Source of the DNA: Candidatus Rubrivivax defluviihabitans
GTDB taxonomy: Bacteria > Pseudomonadota > Gammaproteobacteria > Burkholderiales > Burkholderiaceae_C
NCBI GenBank assembly: GCA_016709385.1
Contig: JADJMW010000022.1
Span: 558,001 to 622,000, forward strand
Length of the DNA stretch: 64,000 nt
Reading direction: 5' to 3'
A program made the position numbers and the translations under genes. Below the pieces are notes generated by a model. The model ran no database searches and was not told where the DNA came from. It saw only the letters and a program-made list of their open reading frames with translations. Below, in pieces: positions 26,101 to 34,806 of the stretch. Every line of letters begins with the position of its first letter. Within the stretch, counting starts at the first letter, position 1.

Positions 26101-26327
26101 ATCAGCCAGACCTCGCTGTGCTGTTCGTCGCGGCCGGCATAGGCCAGCCAGTGGCCGCAGGGCGACAGGCAGGGCGTGGCCGGCTCCGAGAGCCCGGCGG
26201 TGAGCCGCTGCGCGGTGCCGCCGGCGGTGGAGACGCGCCAGAGGTCGTCGTCGCTGACGAAGACCACGGTATCGCCGTGCAGCGAAGGCTGGCGCAGGTA
26301 GGCGGGGGGCAGGGTGTCCGGTGTCAT
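23106..26327 (-). CDS. Tricorn-type protease (S41 family)
   Basis: 1073 residues, matching tricorn proteases. The first ~650 residues are beta-propeller repeats (SDDDLWRVSTAGG, WLAYAGRDEQHSEVWLMPAAGG, ITSPMWVDDRLWFLSDFEGVGNLY). A helical core, a PDZ-like segment (PLNAVGVAARPGERIVAVGGQAVHP) and the S41 catalytic part follow. Catalytic residues recognisable from archaeal tricorn are His in GTSHAYE and the nucleophile Ser in NEHAGSDGDIFSHGF. No signal peptide is seen, so it acts in the cytoplasm, where tricorn trims peptides released by larger proteases. The ATG giving MTPDTLPPAYLRQP is chosen because the propeller begins right after it. Partner aminopeptidases are not in the window. Confidence 0.88.
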   Translation of the reverse strand: MTPDTLPPAYLRQPSLHGDTVVFVSDDDLWRVSTAGGTAQRLTAGLSEPATPCLSPCGHWLAYAGRDEQHSEVWLMPAAGGAARRLTWLGSELAVRGWTPEGRIVFCSNYGQPFFRNWHAWTLAPEGGAPERLPLGQVNHLAFGPGGARVIGRNTADPARWKRYRGGTAGHLWIDASGSGDFRRMNELQGNITSPMWVDDRLWFLSDFEGVGNLYSCAVDGSALRRHTDHADFYARHAASDGERIVYQCGAELWLFDPAKDRSQRLEIDVPSGRTQAARRFVPVAEHLHGVQLHPEGHSLALEARGQIFTMALWEGAVHRHGITPARRRLGQWLADGQTLVAASDASGEERLEVHGGGTVRELPWDLGRLTALRAAPQGRQVAIANHRNQLWVGDVDTGGLSLVDQSDFARIEDPVWSPCGGWLAYTCATSTRHTAIKLCAVSAAGTGRPLLATQPEFRDYAPAFDPEGKYLYFLSLRTYDPVYDAVQFELSFPRAARPYLIALQAGGPPPFEPAPKGMKAAAGADEPKETAAAALPPIDAVGLAQRIAAFPVAEGRFGQIAGVAGGKVVWTTLPIAGAHGRGGHKETPGTLEVFDFATAAAKTLLPQADSFTLAADRHTLLVRTGHKLRAIDATKAPDDKAEPGDAKPSRKSGHIDLTRVRLAVEPAQEWAQMLREVWRLQRDHFWVEDMSGVDWHAMFRRYAPLLPRVATRGEFSDLVWELQGELGTSHAYEMGGDHRKPPAVPLGHLAAELRAVEGGWEIAATVQGDAWDATADSPLNAVGVAARPGERIVAVGGQAVHPQQPPQSLLVHQAGAKVALTLAGAEGARREVLVKLLADETPARYRAWVEANRAWVHEASAGRVGYFHLPDMMSAGFAEFHRYFATECDHDALIVDVRYNRGGHVSELLLEKVARKRIAWNVARWGRPTSYPDEAPAGPVVALTNEHAGSDGDIFSHGFKLMGIGTLVGQRTWGGVIGIWPRHALVDGTEVTQPEYSFWFKDVGWGVENYGTDPQVVVDNAPQHDAFNAPQRDRQLATALAEALQRVASKGVARPDFGPRPRLSAGPLPPRR

Positions 26328-26490
26328 GGTCGGGGGCCGAGGCGGTTCGCAGGGAGCCCGGATGATCCCACGCAAGCCACGGTGGCGGCCGGCCACGGCA
26401 CCCCCTGAAGTGGGCCTCCCCCCTTCGAAGGATGGCAAGCGCGGCGGCGGCGGTGAATATCTCGGCCACGCCATCGACGGAGCCGGGACC

Positions 26491-26745
26491 ATGCACTTCG
26501 ACGAATGCCATGAAGGCGAGTACCGCATCTATGTGGGCGCGCTGGACGCGCCGCGCGGCCAGGGTTATATCGCCGCGCTCGTCGTCAGCCGCGTCGGCGG
26601 CGTGCCGGCCGCGCCGCGCGAGGCCTACCGCGACGACAGCCTGGCCTGCGGCTACCGCTGGAAGTCGGCCGAGGAGGCGATCGCTTACGCCATGAACCGG
26701 GCGCGGGAACTCGTTCGCACGCGCTCGCGCATGCTGGCCTGCTGA
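26491..26745 (+). CDS. Conserved-looking hypothetical small protein
   Basis: 84 residues from an ATG (MHFDECHEGEYRIYVGALD), although the frame is open further upstream. Acidic and aromatic residues alternate in a short beta-rich first half, followed by GYRWKSAEEAIAYAMNRARELV, a probable helix. Codon use is strongly coding-like (GC at third positions). No family name can be assigned. It is divergent from the tricorn gene and converges on an amidase across a hairpin. Confidence 0.5.
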   Translation: MHFDECHEGEYRIYVGALDAPRGQGYIAALVVSRVGGVPAAPREAYRDDSLACGYRWKSAEEAIAYAMNRARELVRTRSRMLAC

Positions 26746-26771
26746 CTTCGAGCGGCTCCCCGACTCGACAA

Positions 26772-26804
26772 GAGCGCCAGACGCACCCAAGGTGTCTGGC
26801 GCTC
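26772..26804. terminator. 11-base-pair hairpin between convergent genes
   Basis: GAGCGCCAGAC and GTCTGGCGCTC form a perfect 11-base-pair stem around an 11-base loop, midway between the stop of the small hypothetical gene and the stop of the leftward amidase. It probably marks the end of one or both transcripts. The missing T-run makes intrinsic termination less certain than for the hairpin near 22.1 kb. Confidence 0.5.
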
Positions 26805-26826
26805 CGCGCCAGGCCGTGCCAGCGGC

Positions 26827-28323
26827 TCAGTACCCCGGTGGCCGGCGGTGAAACCAGGGCCGTGCCTGCTCCAGTTGCGCCGCCAGGCGGAACAGCATCG
26901 CGTCGGCGCCAAACCGCGCCACGCAATGCACGCCCACCGGCAGCCCGGCTTCGTTCCAGTGCAACGGCATCGACATCGCCGGTTGCCCGGTGGCGTTGAA
27001 CAGCGGCGTGAACGGGATGTAGTCGAAGGTCTTGGCCGCCAGTGGCTTGATCACGCCCAGCGCACCGAGCAGCCAGCCGGCGTCGAGTGCATTCACGACA
27101 CGCATCAGCCGCTGCTCGGCGCGGCTGGGCTGCAGCGCCCCGGTCAAAGCCGGTGGCGCGCCCAGCGTCGGTGTCAGCAGCACGTCGACCTGCTCGAAGA
27201 ACGGCGCCATGCGCCGCGCGGCCAGTTGCAGCCGCTGCGCCGCCGCGGCAAAGGCGGCGGCGCTGAGCGAGCGTCCGAGCAGGCCCAGGCTGTAGGTGGC
27301 GGGTTCGAAGTCGACCGCGCGCGGCTTGCGCCCGGCCAGGAGGGCCAGCTGCTCGATCTCGGCCCGCGTCTCGCCCGCGAGCACGGTGACGAAGGCCAGC
27401 GCGTCGGCCTCGGGTTCGATCGGCGGCGTGGCCTCCTCGACATGGTGTCCCAGCGACTCGAGCAGCCGCGCCGCCTCTTGAAGCGCGGCCACCACGTCGG
27501 CGTGCACGGCGCCGTGCCCGAACAACGGCCGGCTCGTGAAGGCCACGCGCAGGCGGCCGGGGTCGGCGGCGACCTCGTCCAGGAAGGGCCGCGCCCGCGC
27601 CGGCGCCGCATAGGGCGCACCGGCATCGGCGCCCGCGGTGGCGTCCAGCGCCGCGGCGCTGTCGCGTACCGAGCGGCTGATCACGTGCTCGACGACGAAT
27701 CCCTGCCAGAGCTCGCCGAACTCCGGGCCGGTGGGGGTGGTGCCGCGGCTGGGCTTGAAGCCGAACAGCCCGCAGCACGAAGCCGGAATGCGGATCGAAC
27801 CGCCGCCATCGCCCCCGCTGGCCAGCGGCACCATGCCGGCTGCCACCGCCGCCGCCGAGCCGCCACTGGAGCCACCCGGCGAATGTGCCGCCGACCACGG
27901 GTTGCGCGTCGGGCCGTAGAGCAGTGGTTCGGTATAAGGTGAGAGGCCGAATTCGGGGGTGTTGGTGCGGCCGGCGATCACCAGGCCGGCAGCGCGCCAG
28001 CGGCGCACCATCTCGCTGCTGTGCGGCATGGGCATGCCGGCCAGCAGCCGGTTGCCGTAGGCGGTGGGTTCGCCGGCCAGCGTGGCCAGCAGGTCCTTGA
28101 CCAGAAACGGCACGCCGGCGAAGACCGCCCGGCGGTCCACCTGCGCGGCCTCGGCGCGCGCCGCCTCGTAGCGCTTGCGCACCACGGCGTTGAGCGACGG
28201 GTTGTGCGCCTCGATGCGGGCGATGGCGGCTTCCAGCAGTTCGGCGGGGCTGACCTCGCCGCGCTGCACCAGTGCGGCCAGGCCCAGGCCATCGTATCGT
28301 GTGTATTCGGCAAACGGCGTCAT
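26827..28323 (-). CDS. Amidase (6-aminohexanoate-cyclic-dimer hydrolase-like)
   Basis: 498 residues with the amidase signature: Lys in PFLVKDLLATLAGEPTAYG, the cis-Ser in SPGGSSGGSAAAVAAGM and the nucleophile Ser in SGGDGGGSIRIPASCCGLFGFKPSRG. The GDGGGSIR variant and the ending FHRRPP resemble the NylA-like amidases that open cyclic amides or cleave short amides. The natural substrate is unknown. It is clearly different from the shorter amidase near 6.2 kb, so they are not a recent duplication. The chosen ATG gives MTPFAEYTRYDGLGLAALV. Another ATG nine bases upstream is possible. Confidence 0.82.
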   Translation of the reverse strand: MTPFAEYTRYDGLGLAALVQRGEVSPAELLEAAIARIEAHNPSLNAVVRKRYEAARAEAAQVDRRAVFAGVPFLVKDLLATLAGEPTAYGNRLLAGMPMPHSSEMVRRWRAAGLVIAGRTNTPEFGLSPYTEPLLYGPTRNPWSAAHSPGGSSGGSAAAVAAGMVPLASGGDGGGSIRIPASCCGLFGFKPSRGTTPTGPEFGELWQGFVVEHVISRSVRDSAAALDATAGADAGAPYAAPARARPFLDEVAADPGRLRVAFTSRPLFGHGAVHADVVAALQEAARLLESLGHHVEEATPPIEPEADALAFVTVLAGETRAEIEQLALLAGRKPRAVDFEPATYSLGLLGRSLSAAAFAAAAQRLQLAARRMAPFFEQVDVLLTPTLGAPPALTGALQPSRAEQRLMRVVNALDAGWLLGALGVIKPLAAKTFDYIPFTPLFNATGQPAMSMPLHWNEAGLPVGVHCVARFGADAMLFRLAAQLEQARPWFHRRPPGY

Positions 28324-28471
28324 GCACGGCATCCTCTCGGCAGCCATGGTGACACAACGCCCGTCCAGCCAGGTGCAGTGGTGCCGGTGCGTCATCGGTT
28401 CCAATGCAGGCTGGTCGGCGCGCGCCATCGCACGCCGCAACACCCCACCCTTCGAAGCCGACACCCGCACC

Positions 28472-29155
28472 GTGGATTACCCCCGCTACGACCCCGCCTC
28501 GCCCATCACGCCGCTCACCACGGCCGAACTCGACGCGCTGGACGCGCTGCTGCAAGCCCTGCCGTCCGACGGCGCGATGACGCTCGACGGCCTGGACGGT
28601 TATCTCACCGCGCTCGTCGTCGGCCCGCCCGCGGTACTGGCCACCTGGCCCACCGCGGACTGGCTGCCCTGGGTCTGGGGCGGCGACGGCGAAGCCGGCC
28701 CGGCGGAGGCAGCACCGTCTGCGCCGTATCCATTTGCCAGCAAACGCCAGCGCAAGACCACGGTGGTGATGGTGCTGCGCCACCTGCGCCACCTGAGCCA
28801 GCAGCTCGGCGAATCGCCCGCCACCTGGGAACCCATCTTCAGCATCGCCGAGCAGGGCGGCAGCGAAGGGGCCGAAGACTGGGTCGATGCGCGCGACTGG
28901 TGCACCGGCTTCCTGCAGGCCGTGGACCTGCAGCCCGAGGCCTGGGGCGACACCTGGCAGGACATCGCTTTGGCGCCTGTGCTGGCGCCCTTGCTGGTGC
29001 TCGGCGGCGGCCTGGAAGGCGTGACCCCCGCGGCGGACGCGAACGCCGACCTCGACGACCCCACCGTGTGCGACCGCCTGAGCCGCGCCGTGCCCGATGC
29101 GGTGCTGCACCTGCTGGCGCGGCATGCGCCGCAAGCCGGAACCGCAAGCCGATGA
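28472..29155 (+). CDS. UPF0149 (YecA/YgfB) family protein
   Basis: About 227 residues. TTAELDALDALLQALPSDGAMTLDGLDGYLTALVVGPP is the characteristic UPF0149 helix-turn region, and WCTGFLQAVDLQPEAWGD the second conserved block. The C-terminal zinc-binding SEC-C motif of YecA is absent, leaving the shorter YgfB-like form. Function is unknown for most members. YgfB-type proteins have been linked to transcription regulation. The GTG start is inferred because the frame has no nearby ATG and homology-like sequence begins there. Its stop overlaps the mnmA ATG (ATGA). Confidence 0.75.
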   Translation: MDYPRYDPASPITPLTTAELDALDALLQALPSDGAMTLDGLDGYLTALVVGPPAVLATWPTADWLPWVWGGDGEAGPAEAAPSAPYPFASKRQRKTTVVMVLRHLRHLSQQLGESPATWEPIFSIAEQGGSEGAEDWVDARDWCTGFLQAVDLQPEAWGDTWQDIALAPVLAPLLVLGGGLEGVTPAADANADLDDPTVCDRLSRAVPDAVLHLLARHAPQAGTASR

Positions 29156-30308
29156 CGAAGCGCGGCCGTGTCGTGGTCGGCCTGTCCGGTGGTGTCGACT
29201 CCGCCGTCAGCGCCTGGCTGCTCAAGCAGCAGGGCTTCGACGTCGTGGGCCTGTTCATGAAGAACTGGGAGGACGACGACGAAGGCGAATACTGTTCCAG
29301 CAATGTCGACTTCGTCGACGCCGCAGCGGTGGCCGACGTCATCGGCATCGAAATCGAGCATGTCAATTTCGCCGCCGAATACAAAGACCGCGTCTTCGCC
29401 GAATTCCTGCGCGAATACGCAGCCGGCCGCACGCCCAACCCCGACGTGCTGTGCAACGCCGAGATCAAGTTCAAGGCCTTTCTCGACCATGCCCTGCGGC
29501 TGGGCGCCGAGCGCATCGCCACAGGGCATTACGCCCGGGTGCGTGAACTGCCGAGCCCGGCACCGGCCGCTTCGAACTGCTCAAGGGCCTGGACCCGGCC
29601 AAGGACCAGAGCTATTTCCTGCACCGCCTGACGCAGGCGCAGTTGTCGCAGACCCTGTTTCCGGTGGGTGAACTGAAGAAGACCGAGGTGCGCCGCATCG
29701 CCGCCGAGATCGGGCTGCCGAATGCGAAGAAGAAGGACTCCACCGGCATCTGCTTCATCGGCGAGCGGCCGTTCCGCGACTTCCTGCAGCGCTACCTGAA
29801 CCGCGAACCCGGGCCCATGCTCGACGAACGCGGCCACGAGGTCGGCCGCCATGTCGGCCTGAGCTTCTACACCCTGGGCCAGCGCCAGGGGCTGGGCATC
29901 GGCGGCGTGCGCGAAGGCGGCGGCGAGCACGCGCCCTGGTACGTGGCGCACAAGGACTTGGCGCACAACACGCTGCACGTGGTGCAGGGCCACGACCACC
30001 CCTGGCTGCAGTCGAGCTGGCTGCAGGCCGAGGATGCGAGCTGGGTCGCCGGCACGCCGCCCGCGGCGGGACCGCTGGCCGCCAAGACACGCTATCGGCA
30101 GGCCGATGCCGTCTGCCGCTTCGAGCCCGCCGACGGCGGCTTCATGCTGCATTTCGACACCCCGCAATGGGCCGTCACGCCCGGACAGAGCGCCGTGCTC
30201 TACGACGGCGAGGTCTGCCTGGGCGGCGGCGTCATCGCGCGCGCCGAGCTGCCGCCGGTGGTGGCCGCCGCGACGCACGGCCGGCCGCGCCGGCGGCGTG
30301 CAGCGTGA
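29152..30308 (+). pseudogene. mnmA: tRNA 2-thiouridylase MnmA, interrupted by a one-base frameshift
   Basis: Both halves are unmistakable. The first has the PP-loop SGGVDSAVSAWLL, FMKNWEDDDEGEYCS, TPNPDVLCNAEIKF with a catalytic Cys, and ATGHYARV. The second continues with GRFELLKGLDPAKDQSYFLHRLTQAQL, the second Cys in STGICFIGERPF, and the C-terminal beta-barrel. Between them, near 29559-29561, one base is missing: restoring a third G in CCCGG would give a continuous 385-residue MnmA. The enzyme makes s2U34 in tRNA-Glu, -Gln and -Lys and is rarely lost, so a consensus error in a G-run is quite likely. As printed, the protein would stop at 29631. Confidence 0.85.
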
Positions 30309-30380
30309 CTGGTGCCGACGCAGCGGCGCTCGTTCGCGCCACTGCGGGACAATGAAATCGATGCCCGCGCCCTCTGTGCC

Positions 30381-31658
30381 ATGACCGATGCCACGCCCAC
30401 CGCCGCCGACCCCGCCCGCCCGAGGCTGGCGGCACTGAACCGCGGTGCGCCGGCCGCACCGGCACGCCGGCGCCGCCGCTGGGGCTGGTGGCTTCTCGTC
30501 GTCGCCGTGGTGGCGGCAGCCGCCGTGCTGCTGGCCACGCGCCAGACCGAGGTGCAGGCCAGCAGCGTGATGACGGCCTACCCCTCGGCACAGCATGCGC
30601 TGCTCACCGCTTCGGGCTACGTGGTGGCGCAGCGCCGCGCCGCGGTGTCGAGCAAGGCCACCGGGCGCCTGATCGAACTGCGCGTGCGCGAAGGCAGCGC
30701 CGTCGAGGCGGGCGAACTGATCGGCCGCCTGGACGCCAGCGACGTGGCCGCCGCCATGCAGGCCGCGCAGGCCGGTGTGCGCCAGGCCGAAGCGGCGTTG
30801 CAGCAGGCCGAAGCGGGTGTGCGCCAGGCCCAGGTGGAGCAGGCCAACGCCGACGCCGAACTGCGGCGCGTGCTGGAACTGCGCGCGCAGGACTTCGTTT
30901 CGCCGCAGGCGGTGGATGCCGCCCGGCGGCGCGCCGATGCGGCACGGGCCGGCTTCGCCGCGGCCGCGGCCGGCATCGCCGCGGCACGCGGCAGCATCGC
31001 GGCGGCCGCGGCCCAGGTGCAGGTGCAGGCCGTCAACCGCGCCAATACCGAGATCCGCGCGCCGTTCAGCGGCGTGGTGCTGGTGAAGAACGCCAACGTC
31101 GGCGACATGATCACGCCGTTTTCCAGCGCCGCCGGCGCCCAGGGCGCGGTGGTCACGATGGCCGACATGGGCACGCTGGAGGTGGAGGCCGACGTCTCCG
31201 AGAGCAACGTCGGCCGCGTCGCCATCGAGATGCCGGTGGAGATCACGCTCGACGCCTTGCCCGAGGCGCGCTTTCGCGGCAGCGTGGTGCGCATCGTGCC
31301 CACGGTCGACCGCGCCAAGGCCACGGTGATGACGAAGATCCGCTTCGAGCAGCTCGACCCGCGTGTGCTGCCCGAGATGAGTGCCAAGGTGGTGTTACTG
31401 AAGCAGCGCCCCAGCGAGGCCGACCTGCAGCCGGTGCTGGCCGTCAACCCGCGCACCGTGGTGCAGCGCGACGGCCGGCCGGTGGTGCTGCGCATCGGCG
31501 CGGGCGAGCGGCTGGAGGCCGTGCCGGTGAACGCCGGCCGCATGCTGGGCGACCTGCTGGAGGTCGACGCCGGCGCACTGAAGGCCGGCGACCGGCTGGT
31601 GCTGGACCCCGGCGACGCGCTGCAGGTTGGTGCCCGCGTCGCCGTGGCCGGCAAGTAG
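30381..31658 (+). CDS. Efflux periplasmic adaptor (membrane fusion) protein
   Basis: 425 residues. A cytoplasmic Arg-rich start is followed by one transmembrane anchor (WGWWLLVVAVVAAAAVLL, about residues 35-53). Next come a biotinyl-lipoyl half (SGYVVAQRRAAVSSKATGRLIELRV), a long Ala/Gln-rich coiled-coil hairpin (about 110-215), the second lipoyl half (TEIRAPFSGVVLVKNANVGDMI) and a beta-barrel. This is the HlyD/MacA/DevB layout. It heads an operon with an ATPase and two FtsX-type permeases, making it the periplasmic link of an exporter. No outer-membrane factor is encoded next to it, and the cargo is unknown. Confidence 0.88.
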   Translation: MTDATPTAADPARPRLAALNRGAPAAPARRRRRWGWWLLVVAVVAAAAVLLATRQTEVQASSVMTAYPSAQHALLTASGYVVAQRRAAVSSKATGRLIELRVREGSAVEAGELIGRLDASDVAAAMQAAQAGVRQAEAALQQAEAGVRQAQVEQANADAELRRVLELRAQDFVSPQAVDAARRRADAARAGFAAAAAGIAAARGSIAAAAAQVQVQAVNRANTEIRAPFSGVVLVKNANVGDMITPFSSAAGAQGAVVTMADMGTLEVEADVSESNVGRVAIEMPVEITLDALPEARFRGSVVRIVPTVDRAKATVMTKIRFEQLDPRVLPEMSAKVVLLKQRPSEADLQPVLAVNPRTVVQRDGRPVVLRIGAGERLEAVPVNAGRMLGDLLEVDAGALKAGDRLVLDPGDALQVGARVAVAGK

Positions 31659-31693
31659 CCGTAGACGCCGAAATAGCCGCGGAAGCCGAGCCC

Positions 31694-32392
31694 ATGTCAG
31701 ACGCCGGAGCGCCGCTGATCCGCATCCGCGGCCTGGCCAAGTCCTACCACCGCGGCGAGCAGGACATCGCCGTGCTGCTGGGCATCGACCTCGACGTGGC
31801 GGCCGGCGAGTTCGTCGCGCTGATGGGCCCCAGCGGCTCGGGCAAGAGCACGCTGCTGAACCTGATCGCCGGCATCGACCAACCCGGCGCCGGCACCATC
31901 CAGATCGGCGGCGTCGACATCGCCACGCTGGGCGAAGGCGAACTGGCCGACTGGCGCGCGGCGCACGTGGGCTTCATCTTTCAGTTCTACAACCTGATTC
32001 CGGTGCTGTCGGCGTTCGAGAACGTCGAGCTGCCGCTGCTGCTGACCGGTCTTTCCGCGCGCCAGCGACGCGAACGCGTCGCGCAGGTGCTGGCCCTGGT
32101 GGCCTTGAGCGACCGCGCCGACCACCTGCCGAGCGAACTTTCGGGTGGCCAGCAGCAGCGCGTGGCGATCGCGCGCGCGCTGGTCGGCGACCCGACGCTG
32201 ATCGTGGCCGACGAACCCACCGGCGACCTCGACCGCGCCACCGGCGAGGAGGTGCTGTCGCTGCTGGAGCAGCTGGTGGCCGAACTCGGCAAGACCATCG
32301 TCATGGTCACGCACGACCCCAAGGCGGCGGCGCGCGCGCACCGCCTGGTGCACCTGGAAAAGGGCGTGCTGGTGGACGAGCTCGCTGCCTGA
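31694..32392 (+). CDS. ABC transporter ATPase (MacB/LolD-type)
   Basis: 232 residues, a single nucleotide-binding domain. Walker A is GPSGSGKST (near residue 44), the Q-loop FIFQFYNLIPVLSAFENVELPL, the signature LSGGQQQRVAIARAL, Walker B LIVADEPTGDLD, and the H-loop VMVTHD. The QFYNLIPVLSA and TGDLDRATGEEV stretches are typical of the MacB/LolD/DevA group, which drives FtsX-like permeases by mechanotransmission. It starts 35 bases after the adaptor gene and is followed by both permeases. Confidence 0.93.
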   Translation: MSDAGAPLIRIRGLAKSYHRGEQDIAVLLGIDLDVAAGEFVALMGPSGSGKSTLLNLIAGIDQPGAGTIQIGGVDIATLGEGELADWRAAHVGFIFQFYNLIPVLSAFENVELPLLLTGLSARQRRERVAQVLALVALSDRADHLPSELSGGQQQRVAIARALVGDPTLIVADEPTGDLDRATGEEVLSLLEQLVAELGKTIVMVTHDPKAAARAHRLVHLEKGVLVDELAA

Positions 32393-32415
32393 AGCGCCAG
32401 CGCCCCGCGACGACG

Positions 32416-33570
32416 ATGTTCCTCTTCCGCCTGCTGCTGAAGAACGCCTTCCGCCACCGGCTGCGCACGCTGCTGACGATGCTGGGCCTGGTGGTGGCCG
32501 TGTGCGCCTACGGCCTGCTGCGCACCATCGTCGACGCCTGGTATGCCGGCGCCGAGAACAGTTCGAGCACGCGGCTGATCACGCGCAGCGCCACCTCGCT
32601 CACCGTGCCGCTGCCGCTGGCCTACGCCGAGCGGCTGCGCGCGGTGGACGGCATCGACCGCGTGAGCTGGTCGAACTGGTTCGGCGGCATCTACATCACG
32701 CAACGCAATTTCTTCCCGCAGTTCGCGGTGGACCCCGCCACCTACCTGCCGCTGTACCCCGAATTCCGCCTCGCCGATGCCGAACGCGTGGCCTGGCAAC
32801 GCGACCGCAAGGGCGTGGTGGTGGGCGCGAAGCTGGCGCAGAAATACGGCTGGAAGCTGGGCGACAACATCCCGCTGCGCGGCACCATCTACAGCGGCAA
32901 CTGGAATTTCACGCTGCGCGGCATCTACGAAGGCGCCGATGCCTCGGTCGACGAGAACCAGATGCTGATGCACTGGGGCCTGATCAACGAAACGCTGCGC
33001 GCCCGCGGCGGCCGCGGCGACTTCGTCGGCGTCTTCGTCGTCGGCATCCGCGACCCCAACAACGCGGGCGTGATCTCGCAGCGCATCGACGCGCAATTCC
33101 GCAATTCGCTGGCCGAGACGCTGACCGAAACCGAAAAGGCCTTCCAGCTCAGCTTCGTCTCGATGAGCGAGGCCATCCTGGTGGCCATGCAGGCGGTGAG
33201 CTACATCATCGTCGTCATCATCATGGCGGTCATGGCCAACACCATGGCCATGACGGCGCGCGAGCGGCTGGCCGAATACGCCACGCTCAAGGCGCTGGGT
33301 TTCGGCCCGGCCTTCGTGGTGCGTCTGCTGTTCGGCGAGAGCCTGTTGATCGCGCTCATCGGCGGGCTGGCGGGCGTGCTGCTGACGCTGCCGCTGGCGG
33401 CGGCCTTCGCGCAGACGGCCGGGTCGCTGTTCCCGGTGTTCCGCGTCTCGGCCTCGACGATGGGACTGCAGCTGGCGGCAGCGCTGCTCGTCGGCGTGGT
33501 CGCCGCGGCCTGGCCGGCGTGGAAGATGAGCCGCATCGATATCGTGGCGGGCTTGCGGCACGTCGCATGA
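32416..33570 (+). CDS. FtsX-family ABC permease, first subunit
   Basis: 384 residues. One N-terminal helix (LRTLLTMLGLVVAVCAYGLL) precedes a large periplasmic domain (about 45-255), then three C-terminal helices (residues ~260-380) with the FtsX core pattern MTARERLAEYATLKALGFGP. This is the MacB/DevC topology without a fused ATPase. It would pair with the second permease encoded immediately downstream (the two genes overlap by four bases, ATGA) to form a heterodimeric export channel. The substrate is unknown. Confidence 0.88.
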   Translation: MFLFRLLLKNAFRHRLRTLLTMLGLVVAVCAYGLLRTIVDAWYAGAENSSSTRLITRSATSLTVPLPLAYAERLRAVDGIDRVSWSNWFGGIYITQRNFFPQFAVDPATYLPLYPEFRLADAERVAWQRDRKGVVVGAKLAQKYGWKLGDNIPLRGTIYSGNWNFTLRGIYEGADASVDENQMLMHWGLINETLRARGGRGDFVGVFVVGIRDPNNAGVISQRIDAQFRNSLAETLTETEKAFQLSFVSMSEAILVAMQAVSYIIVVIIMAVMANTMAMTARERLAEYATLKALGFGPAFVVRLLFGESLLIALIGGLAGVLLTLPLAAAFAQTAGSLFPVFRVSASTMGLQLAAALLVGVVAAAWPAWKMSRIDIVAGLRHVA

Positions 33571-34736
33571 AAGCCCTGCCCTTCAGCTACATCGCCCGCA
33601 ACCTGCGCGTGCGCCGCGTCACCACCGTGCTCACCGCCGCCGGCATGGCGCTGGTGGTCTACGTCTTCGCCACCGTGCTGATGATGACCGAGGGCATCCG
33701 CGCCACGCTGGTGGCCACCGGCCAGCCCGACAACATGATCGTGCTGCGCAAGGGCGCCGGCGCCGAGATCACCAGCGGCATCAGCCGCGAGCAGGCGGCC
33801 ATCATCGAGACGCTGCCCGGCATCGCGCTCGACGCCCGCGGCCAGGCCCTGGCCAGCAAGGAGCCGGTGATCCTGAACAACCTGCCCAAACGCGGCAGCG
33901 GCAAGCCCAGCAACGTGACGCTGCGCGGCACCGGCGAAGCCGGCCTGGCACTGCGGCCGCAGGTGAAGCTGGTGCAGGGGCGAATGTTCCGGCCCGGCAG
34001 CAGCGAGGTCATTGCCGGCCGAGCCGTGGCGGCCGGCTTCCAGGGTGTGGACCTGGGCGCCACGCTGCGCTTCGGCGGCCGCGACTGGGTGGTGGTGGGC
34101 CTCTTCGACGCCGGCCGCAGCGGCTTCGATTCCGAGCTCTGGGCCGACGCCGAACAGCTGATGGCCGCCTTCCGGCGCCAGGCCGTGAGTTCGGTGATCG
34201 TGAAGCTGCCCGATCCGGAAAATTTCGAAGGCCTGCGCCAGCTGATCGAAGACGATCCGCGCCTGGGCCTGGAAGCCAAGCGCGAGGAACGCTTCTACGC
34301 CGAGCAGAGCGAGGCGCTGGCCAATTTCATCCGCATCCTGGGCACGGCGCTGGCGGTCATCTTCTCCATCGGCGCGGTGGTCGGCGCCACCATCACCATG
34401 TTCGGCGCCGTGGCCTCGCGCGTGGGCGAGATCGGCACGCTGCGTGCCTTGGGCTTCCGGCGCAGCGCGGTGCTGGCGGCCTTCCTGGGCGAATCGCTGC
34501 TGCTGTCGCTGCTGGGCGGCGTGGCGGGCGTGACGGCGGCGCTGGCGATGCAGGCGGTGGACGTGTCGACGACCAATTTCGCCACCTTCGCCGAACTGGC
34601 CTTCCAGTTCCGCATGACGCCAGTGATTGCCGTGCAGTCGATGCTGTTCGCGCTGCTGATGGGCTTCGTCGGCGGCTTCGTGCCGGCCTGGCGCGCGGCG
34701 CGTCTGAGGATCGTGGACTGCCTGCGCGCGGCCTGA
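33567..34736 (+). CDS. FtsX-family ABC permease, second subunit
   Basis: 389 residues with the same topology as its neighbour: an N-terminal helix (TTVLTAAGMALVVYVFATVLMM), a periplasmic region, and C-terminal helices holding AVASRVGEIGTLRALGFRRSAVLAAFLGESLLLSLLGG, a textbook FtsX domain. Sequence identity with the first permease looks low, so they are ancient paralogues. Translational coupling by ATGA overlap implies equal amounts. It is last gene of the four-gene exporter operon; the next gene has its own upstream ACAAT element. Confidence 0.88.
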   Translation: MKALPFSYIARNLRVRRVTTVLTAAGMALVVYVFATVLMMTEGIRATLVATGQPDNMIVLRKGAGAEITSGISREQAAIIETLPGIALDARGQALASKEPVILNNLPKRGSGKPSNVTLRGTGEAGLALRPQVKLVQGRMFRPGSSEVIAGRAVAAGFQGVDLGATLRFGGRDWVVVGLFDAGRSGFDSELWADAEQLMAAFRRQAVSSVIVKLPDPENFEGLRQLIEDDPRLGLEAKREERFYAEQSEALANFIRILGTALAVIFSIGAVVGATITMFGAVASRVGEIGTLRALGFRRSAVLAAFLGESLLLSLLGGVAGVTAALAMQAVDVSTTNFATFAELAFQFRMTPVIAVQSMLFALLMGFVGGFVPAWRAARLRIVDCLRAA

Positions 34737-34806
34737 GAGGCCGGGCGTGCCTGCCCGTCCGGCGGCTTGCCCCGGTGGAGCACGCGGCTTGCGCACAATA
34801 CCGGCC

